The translations under genes were made by a program, and so were the position numbers. Under the pieces are notes generated by a model. It was not told the origin of the DNA. It saw nothing but the letters and a program-made list of their open reading frames with translations, and made no database searches. From NCBI GenBank assembly GCA_033063855.1, contig CP093831.1:19840001-19904000 (forward strand): a stretch of DNA of 64,000 nucleotides, written 5' to 3'. Below, piece after piece: positions 23,110-34,300 of the stretch (its first letter is position 1; every line of letters begins with the position of its first letter). This DNA comes from Smittia aterrima (taxonomy: Eukaryota; Arthropoda; Insecta; Diptera; Chironomidae).

Positions 23110-26100
23110 TTACGTAATCACATTTTCAGTCAATACGAGATTTCTACTATCGGCGCACATTTCAAAGAACTTTCTGGTTACGTCTTCAATCGATGCGTCC
23201 TCACTAAGTTCAACGTAGATCGGTTTCTGGAAATAAGATGATGAAGAATTTCCTCTTTAAAATAATTTGCTTTTTCTTTCTTACTCTCTTTTCATCCAAG
23301 CGAAGGATTCGCCATTCTTCGAGTATATCACAAAATCTTGAGTAATTGTTGTTTTCATGAAGCTCTTCATATACATGTAGGAGGCCGCGATAATCATATT
23401 CAAGTCCCGAGTAAGTTTGTCCAAACAGTCGTAAACCTAATACAATTTAAATTCCGATTGTCAACAAAATTGCAAGTGATAATATGACGTCAACTTACTG
23501 ATATCGATGCTCTTCAAATATAACTCCTCCGCTTCTCGATATTTTTTCATGTGATAATTGTACAGAGATGCTAGATGGCCAACACTAAGTCCAACTTCGT
23601 AATCATATTCGCCGAGTAGATCACGTTTTATTTTGATTGCACGTTGATGCATCTCCTCTGCGTCTTCATACTTGTTCTGGAGTGAAAAGAAAATTTAAAA
23701 TCAAATAGATTAAAAGAATTCAACGCTTACCATAGATTGATACAGCCGGCCGAGATTTCCATAATGCTTAGCAGTTTGAACGTTGATTTCGCCAAATGCA
23801 TCTAGTGACAACTGCAGTGCTGATCTATGAAGCTCTTCAGATTCTTTAAGGAGTCCATTGTAATCTCTTGCATTCGGTGATACCATATTGTCTAAAGCGA
23901 TTTCTTCAAGTATTAAAGCCTTAACACGTTTTGCTGAGGCCAGCATGATTTGGTTGGTCGGCGCTATTTCTGACATAATCTCAATAGCTTTCTCCACGTA
24001 GAAGCGTGCCATGTTGAAATGTCCCCCTAAATGATTGAATTTGAAATATTTAGCTTCATGATTATCCTTAACATTTTCAAGTGTTGTAGCAAGTATTTTG
24101 ACATCTTACGTGAGTATTCATAAACATAGAGCGCATATGCCAGGTCCTCGTAAATCACAGCGACATTTAGATTCTTTTCGCCGAAAATATGAGACTTGAT
24201 CTTCAGTGCTTCCTATAATCAAAGTTAGGTTTTAAAATAATTAAAGAATTTTTCAACTAACTTACCATGTAGACCTCAACGCTTGTATTGATGGAGTCCA
24301 CATTGAGTAGGAAGAAACCTTTGTCTAATAAAGCATCGGCATAAACACTATGACGGTCTCCGAAAACATTTCTGTGAATAAAAGAAGTAACGTCAAATCT
24401 CTTTCAAAGAACTACTCAAGAGATTACTTTTTATATAAACTTACTCTGCTATTCGAACAGCACTTTTGATGAGAAGATTGGCGGATTGAAATTTTCGTTT
24501 TACGACACAACTCTTTGCAGCTTGTCTCAGAACATCGATAAGAACTTTTTCTGGTGTTCCTGTGCGTAAGTAATCAAGTGCTTTGACTCCCCACTTAAAA
24601 CTCAAATCGTATTCTGATCGATTAAAATGCAAAACCGAAAGTTCGTGATAAATGCTGGCGAGAAAACTGTCAGGGACACCATTTGTGCAACTGATACTTA
24701 GAGTTTCGCTTTGACTGGAGTAACAATGTTGTATTTTATCAATGAGATTAAGAGCTTGAGTTGTATTAACCGATGCATCTTTGTAACAACAGAAGAGCGC
24801 TTGAACGTGAAGAAGTTTCTGGAGGCAACTAAGAAGAAGCAAAAGCTTAGTGTAGTCTTCGTCTAACTCCTCTATTATTGACTTGGTGACGCTGAGAACC
24901 TTCAAGCTATTTTCTAGCCATCCACATTCATACAAGAATGTTCCTAGTCGCAAGCCTTTATCTATTTCTTTTCGGTAATTTCGACTAACGTTGATATTGA
25001 GATAATCTTCATTTGACATCGAATCATCTCGATCTCCAATCTCCATGTCGTCATCATTTGCTATGAGCTTTGTACTCTTCTCGGTTACGATTAACTCGCC
25101 GAGCATATATTGTGCTCGAAGTACAAATATCCGCTGCAGTTCTGAGGCTAGAGGTTTATTGTTGGTCATCAGGCGCTAAAAATATATTTTGTTTTGAAAT
25201 GAAAGAAGAAAACGAAATGTTTTTGTTATTTTTTTCGCGACATAGAAAAATTTATCGGATATCGTCGCAATACGGGAATTCGTATTGCGAGTAGAAAATG
25301 TGAAAGAGATCAGCTGATTTGTTGATGCAGCTGAACGAATATTTACTTACCTTGAACGTCTTCAACATGTTGTCGCGAATCGCCGGATATTTGATAAGTT
25401 TGCAGAAGAGATTGACGTCACTTAGTTCTGCCAGGAGAAGATCTTGAAGACTGTTGTTTTCGGCCATCTGAAAAATTAATCAAATAAAAGAAGAACTTAT
25501 TTATTAGAGATCATGAGAATGTGGCGAAAACACATGAAAGTTTCCAGGGGATTCCGGGTTGATCGAGGCTTTTTTGAGCTAATCATACAATGAAACTAAA
25601 CATTATACTTGTTATTTAAATAATTGCTTGAAAACATCATATCCAATACTGAAAACCATTCATTTCGATTATGAAAAGAATGTTCAGAAAATAGGTTCAA
25701 TTTAAATATCTTTTCTAAGTCTAATATCACGCTTTTCGCTTATACATAGATGGATAATCATTAGCAACACTTTCTTCTGGGTTATCTTGATATCATTTCT
25801 TCTCGCTGCTTAGCCTTCTTTACGAACAGTTTTCTTTTCATTTCATTTTATACTTTACATGTTCGCGACTTGCGACTGCTGCAGCAACAACAAAGATCAA
25901 GGTTTATTTTGTTACAAAGAAAAATGAAAGTTTTCTCTTCGTTTTTCGGTGTCGATGATGTTTAGTTTCATTTTCATGGAGATATGTAGGATGCGGAGTT
26001 TGAGGTCAACAACTAGATCATAGAAAACTCACTTCACGGTAGATGTCAGAGAGAATAGCGGGCGGTAGCAATCTGAGGTGGCACATTCGATCGAGATTCT

Positions 26101-26182
26101 TCACTGTCAAATCCATTTGCTTCACGAATTGTTTTAGACTTTGCGAGTAGAGTGAACAGACTTTTGATGCTCGCTCAGACAT
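23110..26182 (-). CDS. APPBP2: APPBP2-like tetratricopeptide-repeat protein
   Basis: Orthologue of amyloid protein-binding protein 2 (PAT1). In mammals this is a TPR protein linked to microtubule-based APP transport and a substrate receptor of cullin-2 ubiquitin ligases. Exons (- strand): 26182-26033, 25467-25351, 25175-24445, 24371-24266, 24212-24110, 24026-23731, 23676-23499, 23436-23285, 23226-23110 (649 aa). The N-terminus has a leucine-rich segment (MCHLRLLPPAILSDIYRE) and a helical region. The C-terminal half is a run of TPRs, seen in NLNVAVIYEDLAYAL, AKHYGNLGRLYQSM, KYEDAEEMHQRAIKIKRDLLG, VGHLASLYNYHMKKYREAEE and GLRLFGQTYSG-type helices (here SLRLFGQTYSG across a splice). The intron at 24027-24109 (phase 1) is almost entirely a copy of lipase coding sequence. 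The gene is divergent from Art8, with 494 bp between start codons. Confidence 0.9.
24027..24109 (-). repeat. APPBP2 intron composed of a lipase-exon copy
   Basis: The 83-nt intron is GTAAGATGTC...ATTTAG on the minus strand. Positions 24027-24107 align without gaps to 28073-28153, a coding segment of the lipase gene on the same strand, with 76 of 81 positions identical by my hand alignment. In the lipase this segment encodes the region ending in the catalytic FNHL motif and stops exactly at the lipase exon/intron border. In APPBP2 the same ATTTAG serves as the 3' splice site. The donor arises where host GT meets the copied AAGA. Splicing out the segment restores the frame (EYS-R-GHFNMARFY). 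Confidence 0.9.
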
Positions 26183-26676
26183 TTTTTGCAGTTGTTTTCA
26201 CGTCGACACTTTACGAACTCAAAATTTGTTTACTTTCGTAACTGGATATGATTAGAATTCACTGATAACACTTGTTTATTGCACATTGACTAAGAAAGAA
26301 AGAAGATTCAGGAAGCAAAAATTTCTTTCTGTGTTTTTCTCAATGTCAAGTTGTCTATCCTGAGTTCAATGAGTTCAATTTCCAACAATTACACTAACGA
26401 ATTAAATACTTCTTACTTCTTTATCATGATTGAGTGATTTAAAACGACTGGACTATGGAAATAACTCAAATCTTGACGACCAATTTCCCTAATTTTAGCA
26501 CGCCACTAGATGGGGTGCATACAATTGCAGGGTGTACAATTGCTACACAACAGTGAACACCTTTCATTCTCGAAACCTCTCCAATTTGATAAGCGTGTTG
26601 TTAAATCAAAACAAACTGAAATTTCAGATAAATATTCATTTTGAAGTCTCTTACAACCAGACAACCTGAACCAGAG
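26183..26676. promoter_or_regulatory. Shared divergent promoter region, APPBP2-like / Art8
   Basis: 494 bp separate the start codons of two head-to-head genes, so both promoters and 5' UTRs must fit here. No TATA box or other core element could be assigned with confidence. Confidence 0.55.
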
Positions 26677-27843
26677 ATGGAAGTAGATGGCGAATACTTT
26701 TCCAGTTATGAGGATTTGGAGGTCAGCCCAAAATTGATGATGATTTTTATCTCTGATTTAACTTAAAATCCCCATTTCAGATCCATGAGATAATGCTTAG
26801 GGATAAGGCGAGGAATGAAGCATATCGAGAAGCAATCATGAAGAACCAAGTTAGATTTTCCGGGAAAATCGTGCTCGACGTTGGGTCCGGTACGGGAATT
26901 CTTAGCGTACGAATTTTGTTTTTAATTGTTGCCAAAATAATTAATTTTTGTCTTGTAGATTCTTGCTGCGCAAGCTGGAGCTAAAAAGATTTTCGCAGTG
27001 GAAGCTTCAAATCTGGCAATTCTTTCAAAGGAAATTATTAAGGAAAACAACTTTGAGGATGTAATCGAGGTGTTCAACTGTCGAATTGAAGATTTTCATA
27101 CTCCCAATGATCTCAAAGTCGACATCATCATCAGTGAATGGATGGGATTCTATTTGCTTCACGAGGGCATGCTTGATGCCGTGATACTTGCTCGCGATCG
27201 GTTTTTAAAACCAGAAGGACTTATGTTCCCCGATCGCGCCATAATCTACTGTTCGCCATGCTCGCTTCCAAATCACTTTGAAAATTGGGAAAATGTCAGT
27301 GGAGTGAAGCTTACAAAGTTCGCGGAACATTTACGTAAACAGAAATCAAGTAAACCGGAAATAATCAATCTGAACAAGGATTACCTGCTTGCCGATGATT
27401 CTGTTATTGCCTTTATCGATCTAAATGATGTCTCAGCACTTGAGCTTGATCGATTTGATTTTAACGAAGTCGTTGTCGCTAGAAAGCCTGGCAAGTTTCA
27501 AGGAGTTTGTTTATGGTTCGACGTTTTGTTTCCAACTTGTGACGATGATAACGATGAAGAAATCCTCTCGACGCATCCTCAATCAGAACCAACTCATTGG
27601 AAACAAACTATCATTCCATTGCCCGCAAATATTGAAACTCTCGAAACACTTTCGCCAGTCGCTTTCAAGCTTATTATTCAAAGAAATCCAGAAAACTCTC
27701 GTCAATACCACTTGTTGCTTGAAATTCTTGATTCTGCTGAAGTCCAACATCCTATTCCATGTGACTGTCAAATGACGAAATGCATCTTAACAAAAGCTCA
27801 TCTTGCAGGGCTCGTCGATCACGATGATTTTGAAGAAGCTTAA
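26677..27843 (+). CDS. Art8: Protein arginine N-methyltransferase, Art8 type
   Basis: S-adenosylmethionine-dependent protein arginine methyltransferase. Exons: 26677-26721, 26781-26906, 26959-27843 (351 aa), close in length to Drosophila Art8. Visible motifs in order: the N-terminal helix (YEDLEIHEIMLRDKARNEAY); SAM-binding motif I VLDVGSGTGILS near residue 50, split by an intron right after it; the acidic ribose-binding Glu in FAVEAS; the double-E loop SEWMGFYLLHEGML with both catalytic glutamates; and the THW loop (PTHWKQ). The C-terminus (CDCQMTKCILTKAHL) matches the Art8 ending. AATAAA follows at 27845, one base after the stop, so the 3' UTR is very short. It is convergent with the lipase gene; the two stops are 83 bp apart. 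Confidence 0.95.
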
Positions 27844-27844
27844 G

Positions 27845-27889
27845 AATAAAGATTTTTACTTTTGTTGCAATGGAACAAATTTTTTTATT
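27845..27889. terminator. Convergent polyadenylation signals of Art8 and lipase
   Basis: AATAAA on the plus strand at 27845-27850 starts one base after the Art8 stop. AATAAA on the minus strand occupies 27889-27884, downstream of the lipase stop at 27927. Cleavage normally occurs 10-30 nt further on, so the two mature 3' ends should abut or overlap. Confidence 0.7.
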
Positions 27890-27926
27890 TTCCGAAATTT
27901 GTTATTGTTTATACATTTGTCTCGAC

Positions 27927-29430
27927 TTAATTCAACACTTCATTTTCAGCCTTAACCATATTATCAAGGATAGTTTGGTAAACAGGATAACTTTCGGTCT
28001 CAGCATAAGTGAAATCTGAAACATAAGGATATCACAACAAAATCATTGATCTTTTTTGTTTAAGGGTCTTACCTAAATGATTGAATTTGAAATATTTAGC
28101 TTCATGATTATCCTTAACATTTCCAAGAGCTGCAGCAAGTATTTTTACATCTTCAGGGACAGTCACCCAATCATTTTTGCCGTGATACAAATAAGTAGGC
28201 ACCGTAATTTTTCCTAAATCATATTTAGGCGGCAAAAAACTTTGATATCGTTTAAGATTTTTGATTAATCCGTAGTCGAAGTGACGAAATTCTCCAGAGT
28301 TCACGAGTTGGAAATAATGAATGAATTGTTTGGTCGACGCTCCTGCGAATTAAAAGATTAAAATAGTTCAAAACATTTGTTAGGACTTTTACCTGCAGGG
28401 GTGTTATCCACGATCTGTGGGAAGCGATCATTGCTGATTTCCTTGTAATCGAACCCTCCAAACAATAAAAAGAAAATTGTTTTACAAAGTCCAAGCAACG
28501 GGGAGCCTTTGAAGCACATAAATTTTAGTCCTTTAACTAGAGGATCATTTGTAGAAAGAAACTCATTGTAGCCGACCATCCGAGAAAAATCGTAAATTTT
28601 GCGAGCGAACGGCGACAATAGACGGAAGAACGGTGATTTTATATGTGATAAGTAAGCTGATGGAGCTGTTTAATCGTTGAATTTCAGGATATCAAAATAA
28701 AATCATTGAATTTTTTTAAGGATCTTACCTAGAGCGTGGATTGATATTATTTTGCTTTGATATTCCGGGAACAAGGAACATAGCACGAAAATCGTAGTTG
28801 TTCCTTGTGAATAACCAATGTATTGCAATTTCGATTGTTTTGTTTGTTCAAGAATGTAATCAATCATTGCAGGGAGATCATAGACGCCTTAGAAATGTTT
28901 AAAAATGAAATTAAATTGAAATCAGTTATTAAGTCTCAATTTACCCATTTCATGCCATGAGAAATTCCAATAGTTTGCATCTTTATCAGGATTCATTAAA
29001 TTATGTTTCCGTGAAAACGTGTTGCCTCTGAAGTTGCCAAGCCAGACGTCATAGCCTGAAAAGTTGATTAATAGCACAAGTGTTTTGTGAAATTAATAAA
29101 ATGTCAATGTACCAGCATCTGCGAGAAGATAAGCAAGAGCTTTTCCAGGGCCAAGTACAGTAAAATCTTCAGAGCAACCTAAAAGCCCGTGCATTACGAA
29201 AACTGGTGGTCCTCCAGGAACCACAAAAATACGTTGAAGATCCAAAATGTATCCATCCTTCGTAATTACGGAATGACGTTCAATTACATAGTTAGGAAAG
29301 GATTCAACCCCATTCTAAATTGATAGAAATCTTAATTAGTTTCAAGCTTCATTGCAATTAGATTGTTTCTACTCACTTGGGCTTTGATTGTTGAACAAAG
29401 AAAAGCTGCTAAAAGAAGCTTCAGAAACAT
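27927..29430 (-). CDS. Acid lipase (lysosomal/gastric lipase family, alpha/beta hydrolase)
   Basis: Secreted or lysosomal triglyceride / cholesteryl-ester lipase. Exons (- strand): 29430-29377, 29314-29113, 29055-28945, 28887-28729, 28665-28393, 28342-28073, 28015-27927 (385 aa, usual family length about 400). A signal peptide (MFLKLLLAAFLCSTIKAQ) is encoded by exon 1. The lid/oxyanion region follows (FVMHGLLGCSEDF), then YDVWLGNFRGNTFS, the nucleophile elbow GYSQGT, the acid residue in HGKNDW, and the catalytic His in FNHLDF, so the full Ser-Asp-His triad is intact. Polyadenylation signal AATAAA at 27889-27884. Introns 28016-28072 and 28666-28728 resemble each other, and 28073-28153 has been copied into an APPBP2 intron. 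A decayed second copy lies just upstream. Confidence 0.94.
28016..28072 (-). repeat. Lipase intron 6, similar to lipase intron 4
   Basis: Minus-strand 57-nt intron beginning GTAAGACCCTTAAA and containing CAATGATTTT and TGATATCCT. The same blocks in the same order occur in the intron at 28666-28728. Confidence 0.8.
28666..28728 (-). repeat. Lipase intron 4, similar to lipase intron 6
   Basis: Minus-strand 63-nt intron beginning GTAAGATCCTTAAA. About the first 45 nt match the intron at 28016-28072 with a few substitutions and a small gap; the 3' parts differ. Confidence 0.8.
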
Positions 29431-29586
29431 GACTATTGCGCTAGGTCTTCGCACTTCGAATGAGAATGTGAATTTTTTTTAATTTAAAGTACATTTATGC
29501 AAACAAAAGTCATGTGACAAGACTCAACTGTTTCGAGACAATTTTATATTTCTTTTAAAAACACATTTTTGATTATTGGATTCGAT

Positions 29587-30330
29587 AATTATTGTTATCT
29601 CGTTGTATAGCAGCAATCCTCAGCAATAACAAAGTCAAGGTGATTGAAAGTTCCGAGTCTGAATATATGCAATATCTCCAATGAGATCATTGACAGCGAA
29701 GTGCAGATGCCAGATGCATAAGGACAACGACTTTTTTTCAAGTTGGTATTGAAGTTGTATTTAACTTCTAATTTCTTTACAGAAGCTGCTGGAAAATAAA
29801 TCAATATCAAGAAAGACAAAAACAATGCGGATTACAATAATAATGAATTAAGGTAATTCAATTAACTAAAGCTTTCAACCATTTCCGTTTCTTCAAACAT
29901 CAATTAAATTTCTTTGCACATAAAACACAGGTTTAAAGAGATGATTGATTGCCGGAAGAAACACATTGTCTCTTTCCAAATGTTTGAATAGTTTTGGTAG
30001 CAATCTAAATAAAGAAGCTGAAGTGTGTGACATGAACACAACTGGAGCTGAAATATAAAATTTTCGTAAGATTTGCTAGAAGTGCCAAATATCTAACGTC
30101 CCAAAAGTTTAAATCGTTCTTATTTTAAAATTCATTTCTGGTCTCATAATGAGACTCCCATTGAGCAAAAGACTTTAAATGAAGTTATTTTATGTAAATG
30201 GTCAAAGTTATTGACAAAATTATATTTAGTGCAGAAGATCGAAAATTTCAATCTCGTGGCAGCAATTTTGGGTCAATGGAAAAACTATTTCCTCGCATTT
30301 CCTTGCCAAACGTCGAAAAGTAAATAATCG
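29587..30330 (-). pseudogene. Decayed second acid-lipase copy
   Basis: Colinear remnants of lipase exons on the minus strand. FDVWQGNAR at about 30317-30291 corresponds to YDVWLGNFR of the active gene and is followed by stops. SMG and RPEMNFKIR fragments at about 30165-30112 correspond to the nucleophile-elbow exon and are separated by a frameshift and a stop. After an acceptor TTTCAG comes a segment from about 30044 (MSHTSASLFRLLPKLFKHL), corresponding to LSHIKSPFFRLL, ending in a stop near 29890. FNHLDFVIAED near 29650-29617 corresponds to the catalytic-His segment. The order matches the active lipase. A possible NGL remnant near 30540 may extend it further. Broken frames and the missing acid-residue segment argue for a pseudogene from tandem duplication. 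Confidence 0.72.
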
Positions 30331-31357
30331 ATGGATTAACTTGGTAAAACTTTTTGTAAACTTTTCGTCAAATGCCGCTCTCGGGCCTCAAAAACTTTAT
30401 CCAATAAATTAAAAACTTGCTTTAGTAATACTTGATGAATTGTTGTTCTCAGAAGTATGACGTCTAACGTTGATATCTAGTTTTGCAGAGACAAATTTAG
30501 CTCATCTCAGCTCATTCGTCAGACCATTACACAAAATTCCAGAAAAATGTTTGTTCCTTGTTTGTTTAAAAAAAATTCATCTCTGTCAATAAAGTTATCT
30601 GCTCTCTATGGTTAAAATTTGCTAACAGAATATCTGTGAAGAAAATGAAAAAAATTAAACCAAATAAGGAAACAAAGACGATCAATGTTTTTCATTTAAA
30701 ATTTTCTTTATTATTATGTTAAACAAGGATTAATGATTGACATTAGTTTGCAGTAATAAATTTTTATCTGATTAAATTTAATGATTAGTTTCGATTTCAC
30801 AATTTTTTCTTTTTTGCTTTTATCATTAGGCAATCAGAGACTTTTACAGAGAAAAAAATATTAATAATGAATTGCTCGAAGAGTTCATTGCTTCGTGAAT
30901 ATTTAACGAAAAGTTATTTCTGTAGAAGACAATGAAAGCTCTTTGAATTTATTAATTAATAAAAGAAAAATCCTTCACCATCTGTGTGTTCAAATTTGCG
31001 ATGAGAAAGTTCATCAAATTATTTAAAAGTTAATGATAAAAGAAAAGTTTTTTTTGTCTCGAGCAACGACAACAATGAAATGTTTTCACTGAAAACATCA
31101 ACAGATGCGAGAGGTAAGTGGAAAACCTACGTCAGATGGATCAAAGTTACATTAATACATTCTCTTCTAGATATTTTAAAACATCACAATAAAAAAAGTA
31201 AAACGAAATCAAATAAATTAACGAGCATTTTCCGATGTGAAATTTTCTTGTGTTTGATTTTTCTTTCTGAGTTTAAACTCGCCTAAAAATACAAATTTTA
31301 AATTTAAAAATTTTGGCCAAAGATTCTTCGACGACATTTTCTTGAGAAATTTCCTCT

Positions 31358-34300
31358 TTAATCTTCATTTCTGAAGCGACGGTAAATCGACTGGACATAA
31401 CAGAAAACACATTTCCAATCTGGCTTTCTGTACATCACCATGTCATCGACGTCGAGGAGTGGAGCAATTCCGGCTTTATCGCTGAAAAGAAGAAGAGATT
31501 TGATCGTTGTTAAATGACAAATGAAAGTTTTTGAGACTCGTGTCAACTCACTCAGCAATTTGGAATGCTAGCGTAAAGTTGTGTCGTCTCTCTTTCGGCG
31601 TTAATTTACTGTAATCAAATGCATCTGGTAAGAAGTGATGTATGAGAGCGGCGAAGGCTATAGAATCAAATAAATGAAATTAATCTCACATCACAGACTC
31701 ATCAAAATTGAGATTCTCACCTAATCCATCTGACCACGAAGTTGAGAAATTTTCTATTTTGACGTTCTGAAAATAGAATTTGAGATTTTTAATTGTAAAA
31801 GGGCTCGTTTGCTTATAATTTTTGGGGGTCAATCAGTGAAGAATGAGACAGTGTAAATTAAAATAATCTCAATCTGCCAATTCTTACAAACATCTCACAC
31901 CACTGATCAATAACCCCCATGATCATTAGTCAATTTCCACACTCAAATTACCGATGAAACGGAACGAGACAACGAAGAAAAACTTGAGTGAAAATAAATC
32001 GTTTGAAAGACAAAATAAATTATAACGAAGCGGTTGGAACTGTACACAAATCTCAAGTTTTATAAATTCCCAGCTCACAACCCACACGCAAAGCGCACCG
32101 AGTTTCAAAGTGTGTAAGGAGCGAGAGAAGACACTCTCGTAGGTGAAAGAAAAGTTAGTTTTATATTTTTGCGTAAATAATAGACGAAAATAGCGTCGGC
32201 AGCATTAATAAGCGAAGCGAGAGGAGAAAAAGAAAAAGTTTCATGCACCCAACACCACAATCGTGTTACAAAACATTGCCAAAAATAATGAAAATGCCGG
32301 AAAGCCGTAAAACGGGAACAAAAGAAAGAAAACCAAATCAAAACACAACAAAGAGACGCGCTACCTCATATTCTTTCGTCTTCATCTGGCACCACGTAAG
32401 CAAAGTTTCTTTCACAGTCGCAGCCCTTTTCTGGAGAGCTGGATCGGTAAACGTGAACATGGGCCCATTGGCTCGCGAGCCACCGGGTGTGGTTGGAGTT
32501 GAAGGTGTTTTAGGCGATGGGGAGCTGCAACAGTTTTGATTTGAGAATTCAAAAGAATAAGTTTCCAGCTTGACAGATTAAATTCAATGATCGAAATCTT
32601 TCACTTTGTTAATAGGTTTTGATGATTTTTGTTAATTGCGAGGATGACATGAAATTTTGCACAGAAAATTATTCTCTTCTGCTTTATTAGTCAATTTTCT
32701 ATTTGTTAGTTCTGCAGATTGTGTTTCCCGACTTGTTATCTAACAAGGTGAAAAGTCTGATCGAGGAATTAAATAATCGTTGATCGACTTGGCATCACTT
32801 CTCACTTTCTTCATTAACTTTTCACTCGCTATTAATACTCACTTTGGCAATGAATTCTGTCGATCAAGTTGACGGAACTTTGCGAATGGAGACATCTTGG
32901 GTTGTGGTTGCATTGCTGACTTTGTGATAACTTTATTTGATAAGAAAAACAATTTTTATTATTCACACTTGACTTTTCTTCACGAGCGTCTCTCACCTTC
33001 TGTGGTCGTCGTTTTAATAACTCGATCGCCTAGCTGTTGCACTTCCGAACTGGTCTTTGTCATAGTTTCTGTGAAAATGAGAAAAGAAAATGGAAAATAA
33101 GATTTGAGCAGTAAAAACACAAAAACACGATTTTCTTTCTTCAATCTTTTGTAAAAAGATTTTTTTATAAATTCTCACAAATATAAAAGCAAAATGTTGT
33201 GTAAAAAGCGAGAAAATTGCGGGAATCAAATCACACTACATATGAAAAAAATCGAAGGTGGAGAAACATCGGCAGACGAAGTCACTTTTGAAACGTGATT
33301 GAGTGTCTTAGGAAAATCGGCGAATTTTCCGACGATTAATTTTGGGATTTCTTTGATATTTTCACAAATTCTTTCATAAATTCACTTTCATCATTGATTG
33401 CAAAAGATATCTTAACGAGGGACCTCATTGCCATACGTTTCCTATCAGGAAAGTAATTAATATCTTGGGAAAATTTTCCTTTGTATATTTTTCCTTTCGT
33501 TTGTTTGTTTTCACGTTCTCAGACACAAAAGTCACACATGGACGGGAGTTTCTCTCTTTTCTTGGAAAAAAACTAATTTCACGGAAACAGCGCAGATGGA
33601 AAATATTGCGAATCTTTATGGTTTATTGGACTCTGACCCATAATGCGAAGCAGTTTCAAGCGGGAGCTGATGATTTCTTTTCAAGTGGACAAGAGACACT
33701 GACACCGACTGCGTTGTGTTGCGCATTTCAAAGAAAAATCGCTGACGTTGCTCAAGGAAACCAAGCTACCGAGTTTATCATCGGTACCATTTCGTGATGC
33801 GATCGTTCAATGACGCAACTTGCCGAAGTGATAAATTAAAGGTTTTAGGAAAAACAGCCGGAAAATTTTAAGCAGACACGAGGGCAATGTGTAATGTTCG
33901 TTGCTCGCTTTTTTTTTTTATTATTTTACAGATGAGAAAAAGCCGAAAGTCTATTTCTTGGTTCCGAGCCAAAAAATATGTAAAACTCATCTCGACTTTT
34001 CCTCGACTTTTATCTCTCGTTTCTTTGCTTCGATGAAGGGAAATCTCTTTAGTTCATTTCGCAAGTCGCATGTGGCACTTCGCTTGTTCTTTCTGGGAAA
34101 CAAATCGCGCTCATTATGTCGAAGAAATTTTCAGCGAACAGTGGACTCTCAAATTTAGAAGAACTAAAAAATTTTGAACCAAATTAACAGTCGCAACTGT
34201 GAATTTAGCGAGTTCTCTTTCGATAATTATCTTCTCGCGTCAAACAGGGCTTTCCCCGCTCCCTCTTGTTGACGGTCGTTTGATGTCATCCTCATTAAAC

